Part shown: in pieces, positions 32,534 through 40,556 of the stretch | Layout of the letters: the number at the start of each line of letters is the position of its first letter | Position numbering within the stretch: position 1 is the first letter of the stretch | Source of the DNA: Variovorax sp. OV329 | Lineage (GTDB): Bacteria; Pseudomonadota; Gammaproteobacteria; Burkholderiales; Burkholderiaceae_C | Assembly: GCF_900114785.1 (NCBI RefSeq) | Contig: NZ_FOUG01000006.1 | Location: 248,001-312,000 of the forward strand | Length of the DNA stretch: 64,000 bases | Direction of reading: 5' to 3' | The notes under the pieces: generated by a model | What the model was told of the DNA's origin: nothing | The model's database searches: none | What the model saw: the letters and a program-made list of their open reading frames with translations, nothing else | Program-made: the position numbers and the translations under genes

Positions 32534-34129
32534 TCAGACCTTACGGTCTTCCAGCCCTGGCGGCACCCATTCGTAGAGCCAGGTCTCGCTCAGGCTTTGA
32601 TCGCCCATCTTCAGGTACAGGCGCACGGTGATCGGGTCGAGGCTCTCGCCGGGCACGACGTCGAACATGGCACGCGCACCCCTGACCGAAGCCAGCGGGC
32701 GGACAGACTTGACCTCGGCGCGGCCGCTGCTGAGCGTGATGACCGGCTCCACCTTGGCCTTGCCCCAGTCCAGCCGCGCAAGCGGGCCGCCGGCGAAGTC
32801 GACGGCGAAGCGCCAGGCGTAGTACTCGCGCTTCTTGCCCACCACGCCGCCGATGCCGGTGCGCGTGGCCACGCAGGTCGCCAGCGGCGATTGCATGTGC
32901 GGCTTGCTGCCCCAGTACAGGCGGTAGCCGAACAGCGCCTCCTGCCCCGGCTGCAGCTTCTGCGCGGGGTTCCAGAAGGCCACGATGTTGTCCAGCGTCT
33001 CGTCCACCGTGGGGATCTGCACCAGCTGCACCGCGCCGTCGCCCCAGTCGCCCTTGGGTTCCACCCACAGGCTGGGGCGCCGGTCGTAGAACACGCCGTC
33101 GTCCTGGTAGTGGTCGAAGTCGCGGTCGCGCTGCAGCAGCCCGAAGCCCAGCGGGTTGCGGTCCCCGAAGGAATTGAAGCTGAGCTTCGCCGGGTTGGTG
33201 AGCGGCCGCCAGATCCATTCGCCCTTGCCGCTGTGCATCGACAGGCCGTCGGAGTCGTGGATCTCGGGCCGCCAGTCGGTGGCCATGCGGCGGTCGTTCT
33301 CTCCGACCTGGTACATGCTGGTGCAGGGCGCGATGCCCAGCCGCTCGATGGCCTTGCGCGGATAGAGCGCGCAGTCGATGTCCATCAGCAGCGGCTCGCC
33401 CGGCGTGATCGCGAAGCGGTAGGCACCGGCCACGCTGGGCGAGTCGAGCAGCGCGTAGACCACCACGGTGGACGACTTGGGGTCGGGCGCCTCGAAGTAG
33501 AAGTCGGTGAAATCCGGAAACTCTTCCTCGCGCTGCTGCAGCGCGGTGTCGATCGCCAGGCCGCGGGCGGAGAGGCCGTACTGCCCCTGCGCGCCCACCG
33601 CGCGGAAATAGCTCGCACCCAGGAAGGCCGCCACATCGCTCTTGAAGTTGTCGCGGCGCGAGTTCACCCGAAAGCCGGCGAAGCCCAGGTCTCGCGGCTG
33701 CTTCGCGCCGTCCAGGCCGCTCTTGCCGTAGTCGAACATGGCGGGGTCGTAGGCCAGTTCCTGTGCCTTGCCGCCCGTCACCTCGAACATCCGCACCGGG
33801 CGCTTGTAGTACAGGCCCAGGTGGAACAGGCCGATGCGGAACTGCAGCTTGCGGTCGTTCCACACCGTGTGGTCGGGCTTGAAGCGGATGGCCTGGTACT
33901 GGTCCCAGTCGAGCGCCGCGACCTCTGGCGGCAGCGCCTTTCCGTGTGCTTCGTAGGGACGCGAGGCCACGTTGCTTGCCACGCCCTTGAGCCAAGCGAA
34001 ATCGAAGGGGCGCGCATCGCCCAGCGGCGTGAGGCCGGCGGCACGCGCGGCCGGCGAGATGGACGCGACGCCCGCCAGGCCGGAAGCCATCAGGGCCCCG
34101 GCCGCTCCCAGCAGGGTTCGTCTGTGCAT
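32534..34129 (-). CDS. opgD: Periplasmic glucan biosynthesis protein OpgD/MdoD
   Basis: A 531-residue protein of the OpgG/OpgD family that shapes osmoregulated periplasmic glucans. The start MHRRTLLGAAGALMASGL carries a twin-arginine pattern, as in OpgD (OpgG uses Sec). The body shows PFDFAWLKGVASNVASRPY, FDYGKSGLDG, GFRVNSRRDNFKSDVAAFLGASYFR (quoted in parts: GFRVNS, AAFLGASYF), FGDRNPLGFGLLQRDRDFDHY (in part) and the closing MGDQSLSETWLYEW. No glucosyltransferase gene (opgH) is adjacent. The full family length argues for an intact gene. Confidence 0.92.
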   Translation of the reverse strand: MHRRTLLGAAGALMASGLAGVASISPAARAAGLTPLGDARPFDFAWLKGVASNVASRPYEAHGKALPPEVAALDWDQYQAIRFKPDHTVWNDRKLQFRIGLFHLGLYYKRPVRMFEVTGGKAQELAYDPAMFDYGKSGLDGAKQPRDLGFAGFRVNSRRDNFKSDVAAFLGASYFRAVGAQGQYGLSARGLAIDTALQQREEEFPDFTDFYFEAPDPKSSTVVVYALLDSPSVAGAYRFAITPGEPLLMDIDCALYPRKAIERLGIAPCTSMYQVGENDRRMATDWRPEIHDSDGLSMHSGKGEWIWRPLTNPAKLSFNSFGDRNPLGFGLLQRDRDFDHYQDDGVFYDRRPSLWVEPKGDWGDGAVQLVQIPTVDETLDNIVAFWNPAQKLQPGQEALFGYRLYWGSKPHMQSPLATCVATRTGIGGVVGKKREYYAWRFAVDFAGGPLARLDWGKAKVEPVITLSSGRAEVKSVRPLASVRGARAMFDVVPGESLDPITVRLYLKMGDQSLSETWLYEWVPPGLEDRKV

Positions 34130-34210
34130 GCGGGAAAAGTCTAGGCATCACCCTGCGTTCCCCCTGTCGGACGGCAGGCCAAGCCATCCGCCCATTTCCT
34201 CCACAGCGCG

Positions 34211-34714
34211 CTACACGCGGCGCAGGATGCCCTCGACGATCGCGCGCTCGGGCGCCGTGCTGGCGCTGAAGAGCAGGTCGAAGGTGCGGCGCAGGCGGCG
34301 GCTCAGCTCGCGCGCAATGTTCATCTGCAGCAGCGCGAACTGGCTGGCGTCGTGCTCGAAGAAATCGTGCAGCAGGTCCGTGCCCATCTCCAGCGCCGTG
34401 CAGTCTTCCAACGCGAGGATCGAGGCGCTGCGCTTGCCCAGGTCCAGCAGGGCCATCTCGCCGAAGCAGTCGCCCTGGCCGAGCTCGCGCAGCTGCACCT
34501 GGTGGTCGTTCCAGTAGCGCTGCACCGAAACGCGGCCGCGCAGCAGCACGAACAGGCCGGTGGCTACGTCGCCTTCCTTCGCGATGTAGCTGCCCGCCGC
34601 ATGCTCGCGGATGCGCGCTCGTGCCAGCAGGAAGTACAGCGCCTCGTCGTTGACGCCGCCGAAGATGGCCATCTGCTGCAAGGCTTCGCATAGCAAGGTG
34701 TTGTCCTGCTGCAT
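34211..34714 (-). CDS. Cyclic-nucleotide-binding-domain protein (Crp-like sensor without HTH)
   Basis: The 167-residue protein is a stand-alone CNB domain: a helical start, the beta-roll with GSYIAKEGDVATGLFVLLRG, the phosphate-binding-cassette region GQGDCFGEMALLDLGKRSAS, then a long C-terminal helix (LLQMNIARELSRRLRRTFDLL). No winged-helix DNA-binding domain follows, so it is not a classical Crp/Fnr transcription factor; it may regulate a partner protein or act as a truncated form. ATG 34714 follows an AAGGGAG ribosome binding site. It is read in the same direction as the small membrane protein upstream, 59 bases away. Confidence 0.85.
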   Translation of the reverse strand: MQQDNTLLCEALQQMAIFGGVNDEALYFLLARARIREHAAGSYIAKEGDVATGLFVLLRGRVSVQRYWNDHQVQLRELGQGDCFGEMALLDLGKRSASILALEDCTALEMGTDLLHDFFEHDASQFALLQMNIARELSRRLRRTFDLLFSASTAPERAIVEGILRRV

Positions 34715-34773
34715 CGCGGCTCCCTTGTCGTCTCCGTATGGGCCGGCCAGTGTAGGCCTGCCGCGCCGTTTTG

Positions 34774-35304
34774 CTAGTGCGGCAGGCGAACCAGCAGGGC
34801 CACGCCGAGCAAGGCGATGATGATCGCCAGGATGATCCACACGAGGGGCGAGTGTCGCTTGGCCTTCGTCTGCTGCTGCAGGGCCTCGAGCCGGCCGGGC
34901 AGGGTGCTGGCCTCCTCGATGGCATGGTCGGGGTCGAAGCGCCTGTCGGTCTGGATCGCCTCCAGCTGCCGCCGCAACTGGTCTGAATCGTTCACGTCGT
35001 CGTGGCCCTGCAGCTTCTCGCCGCGCAGGCGCCGGCAATAGGCCACGAACACGCGGCCTTGCGCCGTGATGCCGATGTCCTCGCCGACCATCGCGAGGAT
35101 GCCGTGGTCGATCAGCGCGTCGAAGCCGCGCCGCACGGCAGGACGCTCGTGCACCGGCACGCGCAATTGCAGGCCGGTGCGCGAAGTGCGGTTCGCGTTG
35201 GTCTCGACGCAGCGCTGCCGCACCAGCGTCACCAGCACGGCGGCAAACGTCGCGCGCTCGGTCAATGCTTCCATCTCGCGGTTTCTAGAGGCGGCTGTGT
35301 CCAT
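34774..35304 (-). CDS. Hypothetical protein with C-terminal membrane anchor
   Basis: A 176-residue protein (from ATG 35304; ATG 35274 and TTG 35352 are also in frame, and none has a good ribosome binding site). The middle looks like a small winged-helix-type fold (RRGFDALIDHGILAMVGEDIGITAQGRVFV in parts: FDALIDHGILA, ITAQGRVFVAYC). A charged coiled stretch follows, and one strong hydrophobic helix ends the protein (PLVWIILAIIIALLGVALLV). It would be a tail-anchored inner-membrane protein facing the cytoplasm. I do not recognise the family. It precedes the CNB-domain gene on the same strand, so the two may work together. Confidence 0.55.
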   Translation of the reverse strand: MDTAASRNREMEALTERATFAAVLVTLVRQRCVETNANRTSRTGLQLRVPVHERPAVRRGFDALIDHGILAMVGEDIGITAQGRVFVAYCRRLRGEKLQGHDDVNDSDQLRRQLEAIQTDRRFDPDHAIEEASTLPGRLEALQQQTKAKRHSPLVWIILAIIIALLGVALLVRLPH

Positions 35305-35407
35305 CGCAGAGGGTGCCGGCAAGCCGGCTTCTCGGAGAAACGATTCTGTCAAAGGCAGCCCGCGAAAGATGTGTCCGAATGCATTCGCGGCGTCGGAGAA
35401 GGGCGCA

Positions 35408-35465
35408 TTGACAAGCAGGCATTCGCTTATTACATTGCCGGTCAGCTATATATCTCTTTAGCTAT
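35408..35465 (+). promoter_or_regulatory. Sigma-70 promoter and putative ArsR operator
   Basis: A perfect -35 TTGACA (35408-35413), a 17-base spacer and a -10 TACATT (35431-35436) form a good vegetative promoter, placing the start site near 35443. Direct repeats AGCTAT (35444-35449 and 35460-35465) bracket an AT-rich core (ATATCTCTTT) over and just after the start site and before ATG 35469. This is a natural place for the encoded ArsR-type repressor to shut off its own operon. Confidence 0.55.
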
Positions 35466-35468
35466 CCA

Positions 35469-35837
35469 ATGCGTCCTGATCCGCTGAGCCAGGCCTTTTC
35501 CGCGCTGGCCGACCCCACCCGGCGCGCCATCCTGGCGCGGCTTGCCGCTGGCGAAGCCACGGTGAACGAACTGGCCGAGCCCTTCGACATGACCCAGCCC
35601 TCCATCTCCAAGCATCTCAAGGTGCTGGAGCGGGCCGGCCTGATCTCGCGAAGCCGCGCCGCGCAGACGCGGCCCTGCCGGCTGGAGCCGGCGCCGCTCA
35701 AGAAGGTTGCCCAGTGGGTCGAAAGCTACCAGCAGCTGTGGGGAGACAGCTTCGATCAGCTCGACGCCTTCCTGCAGTCCACCTCCACCCCCGCCCGCAA
35801 AGGAAAGACCCATGTCAGAAAGACCAAGCAAGTCTGA
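35469..35837 (+). CDS. ArsR-family transcriptional regulator
   Basis: A 122-residue winged-helix protein with ALADPTRRAILARLA, NELAEPFDMTQPSISKHLKVLERAGLI (in parts) and a basic tail. It lacks the CxC metal site of the metal-sensing ArsR proteins. It belongs to the group paired with an SRPBCC/AHSA1-domain protein, as here: the next gene starts inside its 3' end (overlap 35812-35837). A strong promoter and AGCTAT repeats precede it, which suggests autorepression. The ligand is unknown. Confidence 0.9.
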   Translation: MRPDPLSQAFSALADPTRRAILARLAAGEATVNELAEPFDMTQPSISKHLKVLERAGLISRSRAAQTRPCRLEPAPLKKVAQWVESYQQLWGDSFDQLDAFLQSTSTPARKGKTHVRKTKQV

Positions 35838-36309
35838 GTTCCGCATCTCTCGGCGCTTCGCGCAGCCCCTGGCGCGTGTCTGGCAGGCCTGGAGCACGGC
35901 CGAGCAGTTCCAGATGTGGTGGGGCCCCAAGGGCTGCCGCATCGACCTGCGCCACTTTGAGCTGCGGCCCGGCGGCTTCGTGCACTACGCGATGAACTTC
36001 CCCCAGGGGCCGGCCATGTGGGGGCGCTTCGCCATCCGAGAGGTGGTGCCGCGCGAGCGTCTGGTGTGGCTCAACTCCTTCTCCAACGAGCGCTGCGGCA
36101 TCGCCCGCGCACCCTTCAGCGAGCGCTGCCCGCTGGAGATACAGAACACCGCCACTTTCGTGGAAGAAGACCGGGCCACCGTGCTCACGCTGCGGGCGCA
36201 GCCCTTCGGCGAGTTGGACGACGAGCGCGCCTATTTCGAGGAACTGCAGCCCTCCATGAACGAAGGGTACGGCGGCACCCTCGATGCGCTCGAGGCGCAC
36301 CTGAAGTAG
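35812..36309 (+). CDS. SRPBCC/AHSA1-domain protein
   Basis: A 165-residue START-like (Bet v 1 fold) protein with ISRRFAQPLARVWQAWSTAE, MWWGPKGC and the closing PSMNEGYGGTLDALEAHL, all typical of the AHSA1-like family found beside ArsR regulators. It probably binds a hydrophobic ligand in a deep pocket; no enzyme activity can be assigned. It overlaps the ArsR gene by 26 bases in another frame, with ribosome binding site AAAGGAAAG before ATG 35812, so the two are cotranscribed. It converges with ureD. Confidence 0.88.
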   Translation: MSERPSKSEFRISRRFAQPLARVWQAWSTAEQFQMWWGPKGCRIDLRHFELRPGGFVHYAMNFPQGPAMWGRFAIREVVPRERLVWLNSFSNERCGIARAPFSERCPLEIQNTATFVEEDRATVLTLRAQPFGELDDERAYFEELQPSMNEGYGGTLDALEAHLK

Positions 36310-36316
36310 GGCGCGG

Positions 36317-37153
36317 TTACATCGCCCAGATGCGCGGCGTGCTGGCAGGCATCTGCCACAGCGCGGCGCGCCACGCCTGCCACACCTGCCGCAGCAGCTG
36401 CATCGCCGGCTCCACCACCGGGGCCAGCACGCGCAGCACGATCACCTCCTCGTGCGGGCTGGTTACGCCCGCCGCCACCTGAGCACCGACCGATTCGGCG
36501 ATGGCGCGCGCGGTGTCCAGCGCCGCCTCGCGCCGGGCCCGTTCGATAGGCGAGCCGGACACGAAGAAGAGCGACGCCAGGCAGCGCTGCCCCGCCAGGC
36601 CGAGCGGGCTGGCAAGCAGCCGCGTGTCCGCCGCGTCGATGCGACCGCGCTCCAGCCACACGCCCGGCACCTCGATGTGCTGCAGCAGGCTGCCGCGCTC
36701 GAAGGGCTGGCCGGCGCCGGGCAGGCCCAGCGCCGTCACGTCCCAGCCGATGAGTTCGGCGCCGGGCGCGGCCTCGATGCGCAGGCGGTTCTCTGCGCGG
36801 CAGGCGCTGTAGCAGATGGCTTCCAGCGGCAGCCATTCCAGGCGCGCGCCCTCGTCGAGCACCAGCCGCGTGCGCTGCACCGCAAGCTCGCCCTCGCTGC
36901 GATAGAAGCGGCTCGCGCCCGGCGTGGTGATGAGGCCGTGGCTGCCCCGCTGCGCATGCACGCCGATGTCCAGCGTGTCACCGCCCACCAGGCCGCCGGG
37001 CGGATGGATCAGCACGTTGTGGCAAACGGTGCCGCCCTCGGGGTAGAGGCTTTGCAGGATGCGCAGCGGCCCGTCGTGGCTGAAGCGGGCGATGCTGCGT
37101 TGAGTGGCCTCATCGCGCTGGTAGCGCAGGTCAAGCCGGGCGTGCCAGGACAT
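36317..37153 (-). CDS. ureD: Urease accessory protein UreD, apart from other urease genes
   Basis: A 278-residue UreD/UreH protein, the scaffold that with UreF and UreG loads nickel into urease. GPLRILQSLYPEG, LIHPPGGLVGGDTLDI, ITTPGASRFYRS and LEWLPLEAICYSACRAENR are the conserved core. Usually ureD directly precedes ureABC. Here the gene downstream is convergent and unrelated, and no other urease gene is in the window, although the urea importer is 16 kb away. The gene is full length with no frame damage. The upstream nucleoside deaminase lies 18 bases away on the same strand. Confidence 0.92.
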   Translation of the reverse strand: MSWHARLDLRYQRDEATQRSIARFSHDGPLRILQSLYPEGGTVCHNVLIHPPGGLVGGDTLDIGVHAQRGSHGLITTPGASRFYRSEGELAVQRTRLVLDEGARLEWLPLEAICYSACRAENRLRIEAAPGAELIGWDVTALGLPGAGQPFERGSLLQHIEVPGVWLERGRIDAADTRLLASPLGLAGQRCLASLFFVSGSPIERARREAALDTARAIAESVGAQVAAGVTSPHEEVIVLRVLAPVVEPAMQLLRQVWQAWRAALWQMPASTPRIWAM

Positions 37154-37171
37154 CAGTGCTCATCTTCGGGT

Positions 37172-37675
37172 TCATTCCTTCCACGCGCCGATGTGGGCCG
37201 CCGCGGCTTCGTCGACCAGGGCGGGGCCGATGCATTCGATGGTGTGCGGCGAGGCGTCGAACACGTCGCGGCAGGACAGCTGCGCATCGCGCTGCTCGCC
37301 ACGCTCGCCGCGGTACACGCGAAGGCGCTCGGCGTCGATGCCGTACACCACGCGGCCGATGGCCGACCAGAAGATCGCGCCGGCGCACATCACGCAGGGT
37401 TCGGACGAGGAGTAGATGGTGGACCGGGCCAGCACGTCGCGCGGCACCTTGCGCGCGCCCAGCAGGCGGATGGCGTTGGTCTCGGCGTGGCCGGTGCAGT
37501 CGCCCGTCTCGGTGCTGTCGCAGTAGGCCTCGGCCAGCACCTCGCCGGCCTCGGAGACCACCACCGCACCGAAGGGCCGGTTGCCGCGCCGGCGCCCGGC
37601 GTGCGACCAGACGATGGCCTTGCGCAGGTAGCGGCCATCGCGCTCATCGAGGTTGTTTTCTTCTGGAAAGCTCAT
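37172..37675 (-). CDS. Nucleoside/guanine deaminase (CDA fold)
   Basis: The 167-residue zinc deaminase has HAETNAIR (zinc histidine and catalytic glutamate) and PCVMCAGAI (two zinc cysteines), plus NRPFGAVVVSE and SAIGRVVYGIDAERL. Length and the GRVVYG element fit the guanine deaminase/nucleoside deaminase group rather than TadA, which edits tRNA. It probably runs in one transcript with ureD, and purine breakdown to urea would link the two jobs (inference). ATG 37675 is used; a TTG at 37684 is also in frame. Confidence 0.85.
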   Translation of the reverse strand: MSFPEENNLDERDGRYLRKAIVWSHAGRRRGNRPFGAVVVSEAGEVLAEAYCDSTETGDCTGHAETNAIRLLGARKVPRDVLARSTIYSSSEPCVMCAGAIFWSAIGRVVYGIDAERLRVYRGERGEQRDAQLSCRDVFDASPHTIECIGPALVDEAAAAHIGAWKE

Positions 37676-37732
37676 GCACCGCAATCATGCACGAGCCGTG
37701 CCACCTCCCCATTGCGGGGCGGCGGGCAGGCT

Positions 37733-38758
37733 TCACTCGGCGCGGATGTCGTTGTTCTTCACCACCTCGCCCAGGAGCTTGTAGTTGTCGCGCGTCATCG
37801 CGCCCAGCTGCTCGGGCGTGCCGCCGCCGGGTTCGTCGCCCCGGTCGGCAATGGTCTTGAGCACCTTCGGGTCCTTCAGCGCCGCGTTGGCGGCCGTGTT
37901 GACCTTGCGCACGATGTCGGGGTTCAGCCCCGCCGGCCCGTACATGCCGATGAAGGAGATCACCTGGAAGTCCTTGATGCCGCGCTCGGTGGCCGTCGGA
38001 ATGTCGGGGAAGGCCGGGATGCGCTTGGGCCCGGTGGCCATCAGCGCCTTGAGCTGCCCCGACTTGACGAAGGGCGCCACCACCGAGGCCGCGTCGAACA
38101 TGCAGGGAATGCGCCCGGCCACCAGGTCGGTCATGGCCGGACCGCTTCCCTTGTAGGGGACGTGGCTCATCTTGGGCTTGCCGATGCGCTCGCGGAACAG
38201 CTCCATGGTGGTCTGCACCAGGCTGCCGGGGCCGCCCGAGGCGTAGTCGACGATCTTGCCTTCCTTGTCCTGCTGCTTGACCCAGGCGATGAATTCCTCC
38301 ACCGTCTTCACCGGCAGGCTGGTCGGCACCACCAGCAGCAGGCCCGATGTCAGCAGCAGGCCGATGGGCGTGAGCTTGAGCGGGTCGGCCACCGGCGTGT
38401 TGCGGTAGGTGTGCGGGTTGAGCACCATGTTGCTGCCGTTGCCCACCAGAAGCCGGTAGCCGTCGGGCGCCGACTTGGCGATGTAGTCGGTGGCGATGTT
38501 GCCGTTCACCCCGGGCTTGTTGTCGATCACCACGCTCTGCCCCAGGCTCTGCTGCATGGCGGCGGTGAGGATGCGGCCGGCGAAATCGGTCTGTCCGCCG
38601 GGCGGGTAGCCCACCACCAGCGTCACCGGTTTGGTGGGCCAGGCGTCCTGGGCGAGCGCCAGCTCGGGGATGAGGGCCGCGGTCATGCCGCCCATGCCCA
38701 GTTGCCGCAGCACGCCGCGCCGCGAAAGAGAGAGCGCCGTGTCTTCGTCCAAAGCCAT
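37733..38758 (-). CDS. Bug/TctC-family periplasmic solute-binding protein
   Basis: The 341-residue second Bug protein of the window. The N-terminus has LSRRGVLRQLGMGGMTAALI (a possible twin-arginine signal) and a likely cleavage after ALA-QD. Family motifs include VGYPPGGQTDF, DNKPGVNGN, HVPYKGSGPAMTDL and KSGQLKALM. No TctAB genes or metabolic operon lie next to it; a deaminase gene follows on the same strand at 57 bases. The ligand is unknown. An AGGGAGAC ribosome binding site precedes ATG 38758. Confidence 0.9.
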   Translation of the reverse strand: MALDEDTALSLSRRGVLRQLGMGGMTAALIPELALAQDAWPTKPVTLVVGYPPGGQTDFAGRILTAAMQQSLGQSVVIDNKPGVNGNIATDYIAKSAPDGYRLLVGNGSNMVLNPHTYRNTPVADPLKLTPIGLLLTSGLLLVVPTSLPVKTVEEFIAWVKQQDKEGKIVDYASGGPGSLVQTTMELFRERIGKPKMSHVPYKGSGPAMTDLVAGRIPCMFDAASVVAPFVKSGQLKALMATGPKRIPAFPDIPTATERGIKDFQVISFIGMYGPAGLNPDIVRKVNTAANAALKDPKVLKTIADRGDEPGGGTPEQLGAMTRDNYKLLGEVVKNNDIRAE

Positions 38759-38879
38759 CGCGTGTCTCCCTCCGGCAAAAGCCGGGTGGCGCATCATAGG
38801 AGCGTGCTGCGGGGCCCACAAGCGGTCCTATCATCGGGCGTTCTGCGGGCCGCCGTGCCTGCGCTTCAAGACCTGTTCC

Positions 38880-39131
38880 ATGACCGAAACGACGCCCCAG
38901 CCACCCCTTCCCGACCACCTGTCCATCGACCCGCGCAGCCCGCACCACGTGGCGGCCATCTTCGAGCACGACATCGGCATCCGCTTCAACGGCAAGGAGC
39001 GCCACGACGTCGAGGAATACTGCGTCAGCGAAGGCTGGATCAAGGTGCCCGCCGGCAAGACGCTGGACCGCAAGGGCAACCCGCTGATGATCAAGCTCAA
39101 GGGCGCGGTCGAGCCCTTCTACCGCAGCTGA
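38880..39131 (+). CDS. DUF3297 family protein
   Basis: An 83-residue soluble protein matching the small DUF3297 family: PDHLSIDPRSPHH, then FEHDIGIRFNGKERHDVEEY, SEGWIKVPAGKTLDRKG (in parts) and GAVEPFYR at the C-terminus. No function is known. It stands alone, divergent from the Bug gene. Its conservation across proteobacteria suggests a housekeeping role, but the sequence gives no catalytic motif. Confidence 0.85.
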   Translation: MTETTPQPPLPDHLSIDPRSPHHVAAIFEHDIGIRFNGKERHDVEEYCVSEGWIKVPAGKTLDRKGNPLMIKLKGAVEPFYRS

Positions 39132-39180
39132 GGCTTGGCGCCTCGGCCTCGCGTTCCAAACACTGCAAGGAGCCGCACGC

Positions 39181-39792
39181 ATGGCCAACCGAGGATTTAC
39201 CGGCCGGCGCCCCGGCGCCGCCACCGCCAGCCGGCTGCCGCCGGGCCAGTACCTGACCGAGGACTTCCCGGTCCTGGCCAAGGGGCCCACGCCGCGGGTC
39301 GAGCTTTCGCAATGGCGCTTCACGCTGTACGACGGCCCGCGCCCGCTGGCGGCCTGGAGCTGGGATGAATTCAACCAGCTGCCGCGCACCCGCTGGCAAG
39401 GCGACATCCACTGCGTCACCAAGTGGTCGAAGTTCGACACGCAGTGGCAAGGCGTCGCCATCGACGACCTCTTCGCCGCCGCCGGACTGGCCGCGCCGCC
39501 CACGCCCTGGCTGCTGGCCTTGAGCAGCGACGACTACGACACCAACGTGCCGCTGGCCGACCTGGCGGGCGGCCGTGCCATGGTCGCCACGCATTTCGAC
39601 GGCCAGCCGCTGCATCCCGAGCACGGTGGGCCGGCGCGCCTGCTGGTGCCGCACCTGTACTTCTGGAAGAGCGCCAAGTGGCTGCGCGGCCTGCGCTTCA
39701 CGCAGCGCGACGAGGCCGGCTTCTGGGAGCTGCGCGGCTACCACATGTACGGCGACCCGTGGAAGCAGCAGCGCTTCTCGGACGACCCGTGA
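39181..39792 (+). CDS. Molybdopterin sulfite-oxidase-like protein (short form)
   Basis: A 203-residue protein with the oxidoreductase molybdopterin-binding fold of the YedY/MsrP and sulfite oxidase family. The likely molybdenum-ligand cysteine is in DIHCVTKWSKFD. Other conserved parts are PRVELSQWRFTLYD, SSDDYDTNVPL, GGPARLLVPHLYFWKSAKWLRG (in parts) and the ending YGDPWKQQRFSDD. There is no signal peptide, so it should act in the cytoplasm, unlike MsrP. The stop overlaps the GTG start of a ferredoxin-reductase-type gene, its likely electron partner in place of the membrane protein MsrQ. Confidence 0.85.
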   Translation: MANRGFTGRRPGAATASRLPPGQYLTEDFPVLAKGPTPRVELSQWRFTLYDGPRPLAAWSWDEFNQLPRTRWQGDIHCVTKWSKFDTQWQGVAIDDLFAAAGLAAPPTPWLLALSSDDYDTNVPLADLAGGRAMVATHFDGQPLHPEHGGPARLLVPHLYFWKSAKWLRGLRFTQRDEAGFWELRGYHMYGDPWKQQRFSDDP

Positions 39793-40529
39793 GCGGCGCC
39801 GCCGCTTCGCCCTGGCACGAGGCGCGCATCGAGCGCATCGCGCCGATCACGCCGCGCATCGTCAGCGTGATGCTCGCAGCACCGCTCGCGCGCCCGGTCG
39901 CGGGGCAGCACGTGGACGTGAAGCTGAGCGCGGAGGACGGCTACAGCGCGCAGCGCAGCTACTCCATCGCCTCGGCGCCTTCGGCGCCGCACATCGAGCT
40001 CATCATCGAGAAGCTGGACGAGGGCGAGGTCTCGCCCTACTTCCACGAGGTGGCACAGGCCGGCGACACGCTGGAGTTGCGCGGTCCGCTGGGCGGTCAC
40101 TTCATCTGGCGACCGCAGGACGGCGGGCCGCTGCTGCTGGTGGCCGGCGGCTCGGGCATCGCGCCGCTCATGGCCATGGTGCGCGACTGGCGCGAAGCGG
40201 GTGGCACCACGCCGCTCATGCTGGTGTATTCGGCGCGCACCTGGGCCGAGCTCGCCTTTGCCGACGAGCTGGAGCAGCTTCAGGCGCAGATGCCGCAGCG
40301 CTTTCTCTTCGTGGCCGCCACCACGCGCGGGGCGCCTCGCCGCGAGGGCGACCTGGGGCGCCGGCTGGATGCCGTGCAATTGCAGGATCTGCAGGCCCGC
40401 TGGGGCCAGGTGCCGCGCCACGTCTTCGTATGCGGCTCCAACCGCTTCGTCGAGGCCGCCGCCGACGGGCTGCTGGCCGCGAACGTGCCCGCCGGCGCGA
40501 TTCGCACCGAGCGCTACGGCGGTGCCTGA
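39789..40529 (+). CDS. Ferredoxin-NADP reductase-type flavoprotein
   Basis: A 246-residue FAD/NAD(P)H oxidoreductase starting at GTG 39789, inside the previous stop (GTGA). The flavin site is QRSYSIAS, the phosphate-binding region is LRGPLGGHF, and the nucleotide site is LLLVAGGSGIAPLMAMV. The CGSNRFVEAAADGLL ending is typical of the class. No ferredoxin domain is fused. Coupled translation with the sulfite-oxidase-like gene suggests it passes electrons from NAD(P)H to that molybdoenzyme, which would make this a reductase rather than an oxidase system (inference). Confidence 0.85.
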   Translation: MSGAAASPWHEARIERIAPITPRIVSVMLAAPLARPVAGQHVDVKLSAEDGYSAQRSYSIASAPSAPHIELIIEKLDEGEVSPYFHEVAQAGDTLELRGPLGGHFIWRPQDGGPLLLVAGGSGIAPLMAMVRDWREAGGTTPLMLVYSARTWAELAFADELEQLQAQMPQRFLFVAATTRGAPRREGDLGRRLDAVQLQDLQARWGQVPRHVFVCGSNRFVEAAADGLLAANVPAGAIRTERYGGA

Positions 40530-40556
40530 AATCGAACATCAACCCAAGGAGCACAA

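Noticed and set aside
34715..35038. In-frame extension of the CNB-domain protein to about 275 residues
   Set aside because: The extension overlaps the membrane-anchored protein gene in another frame, and a good ribosome binding site marks ATG 34714.
36452..39256. A 934-residue plus-strand open frame
   Set aside because: It lies antisense to ureD, the deaminase and the Bug gene, all of which have recognised domains.
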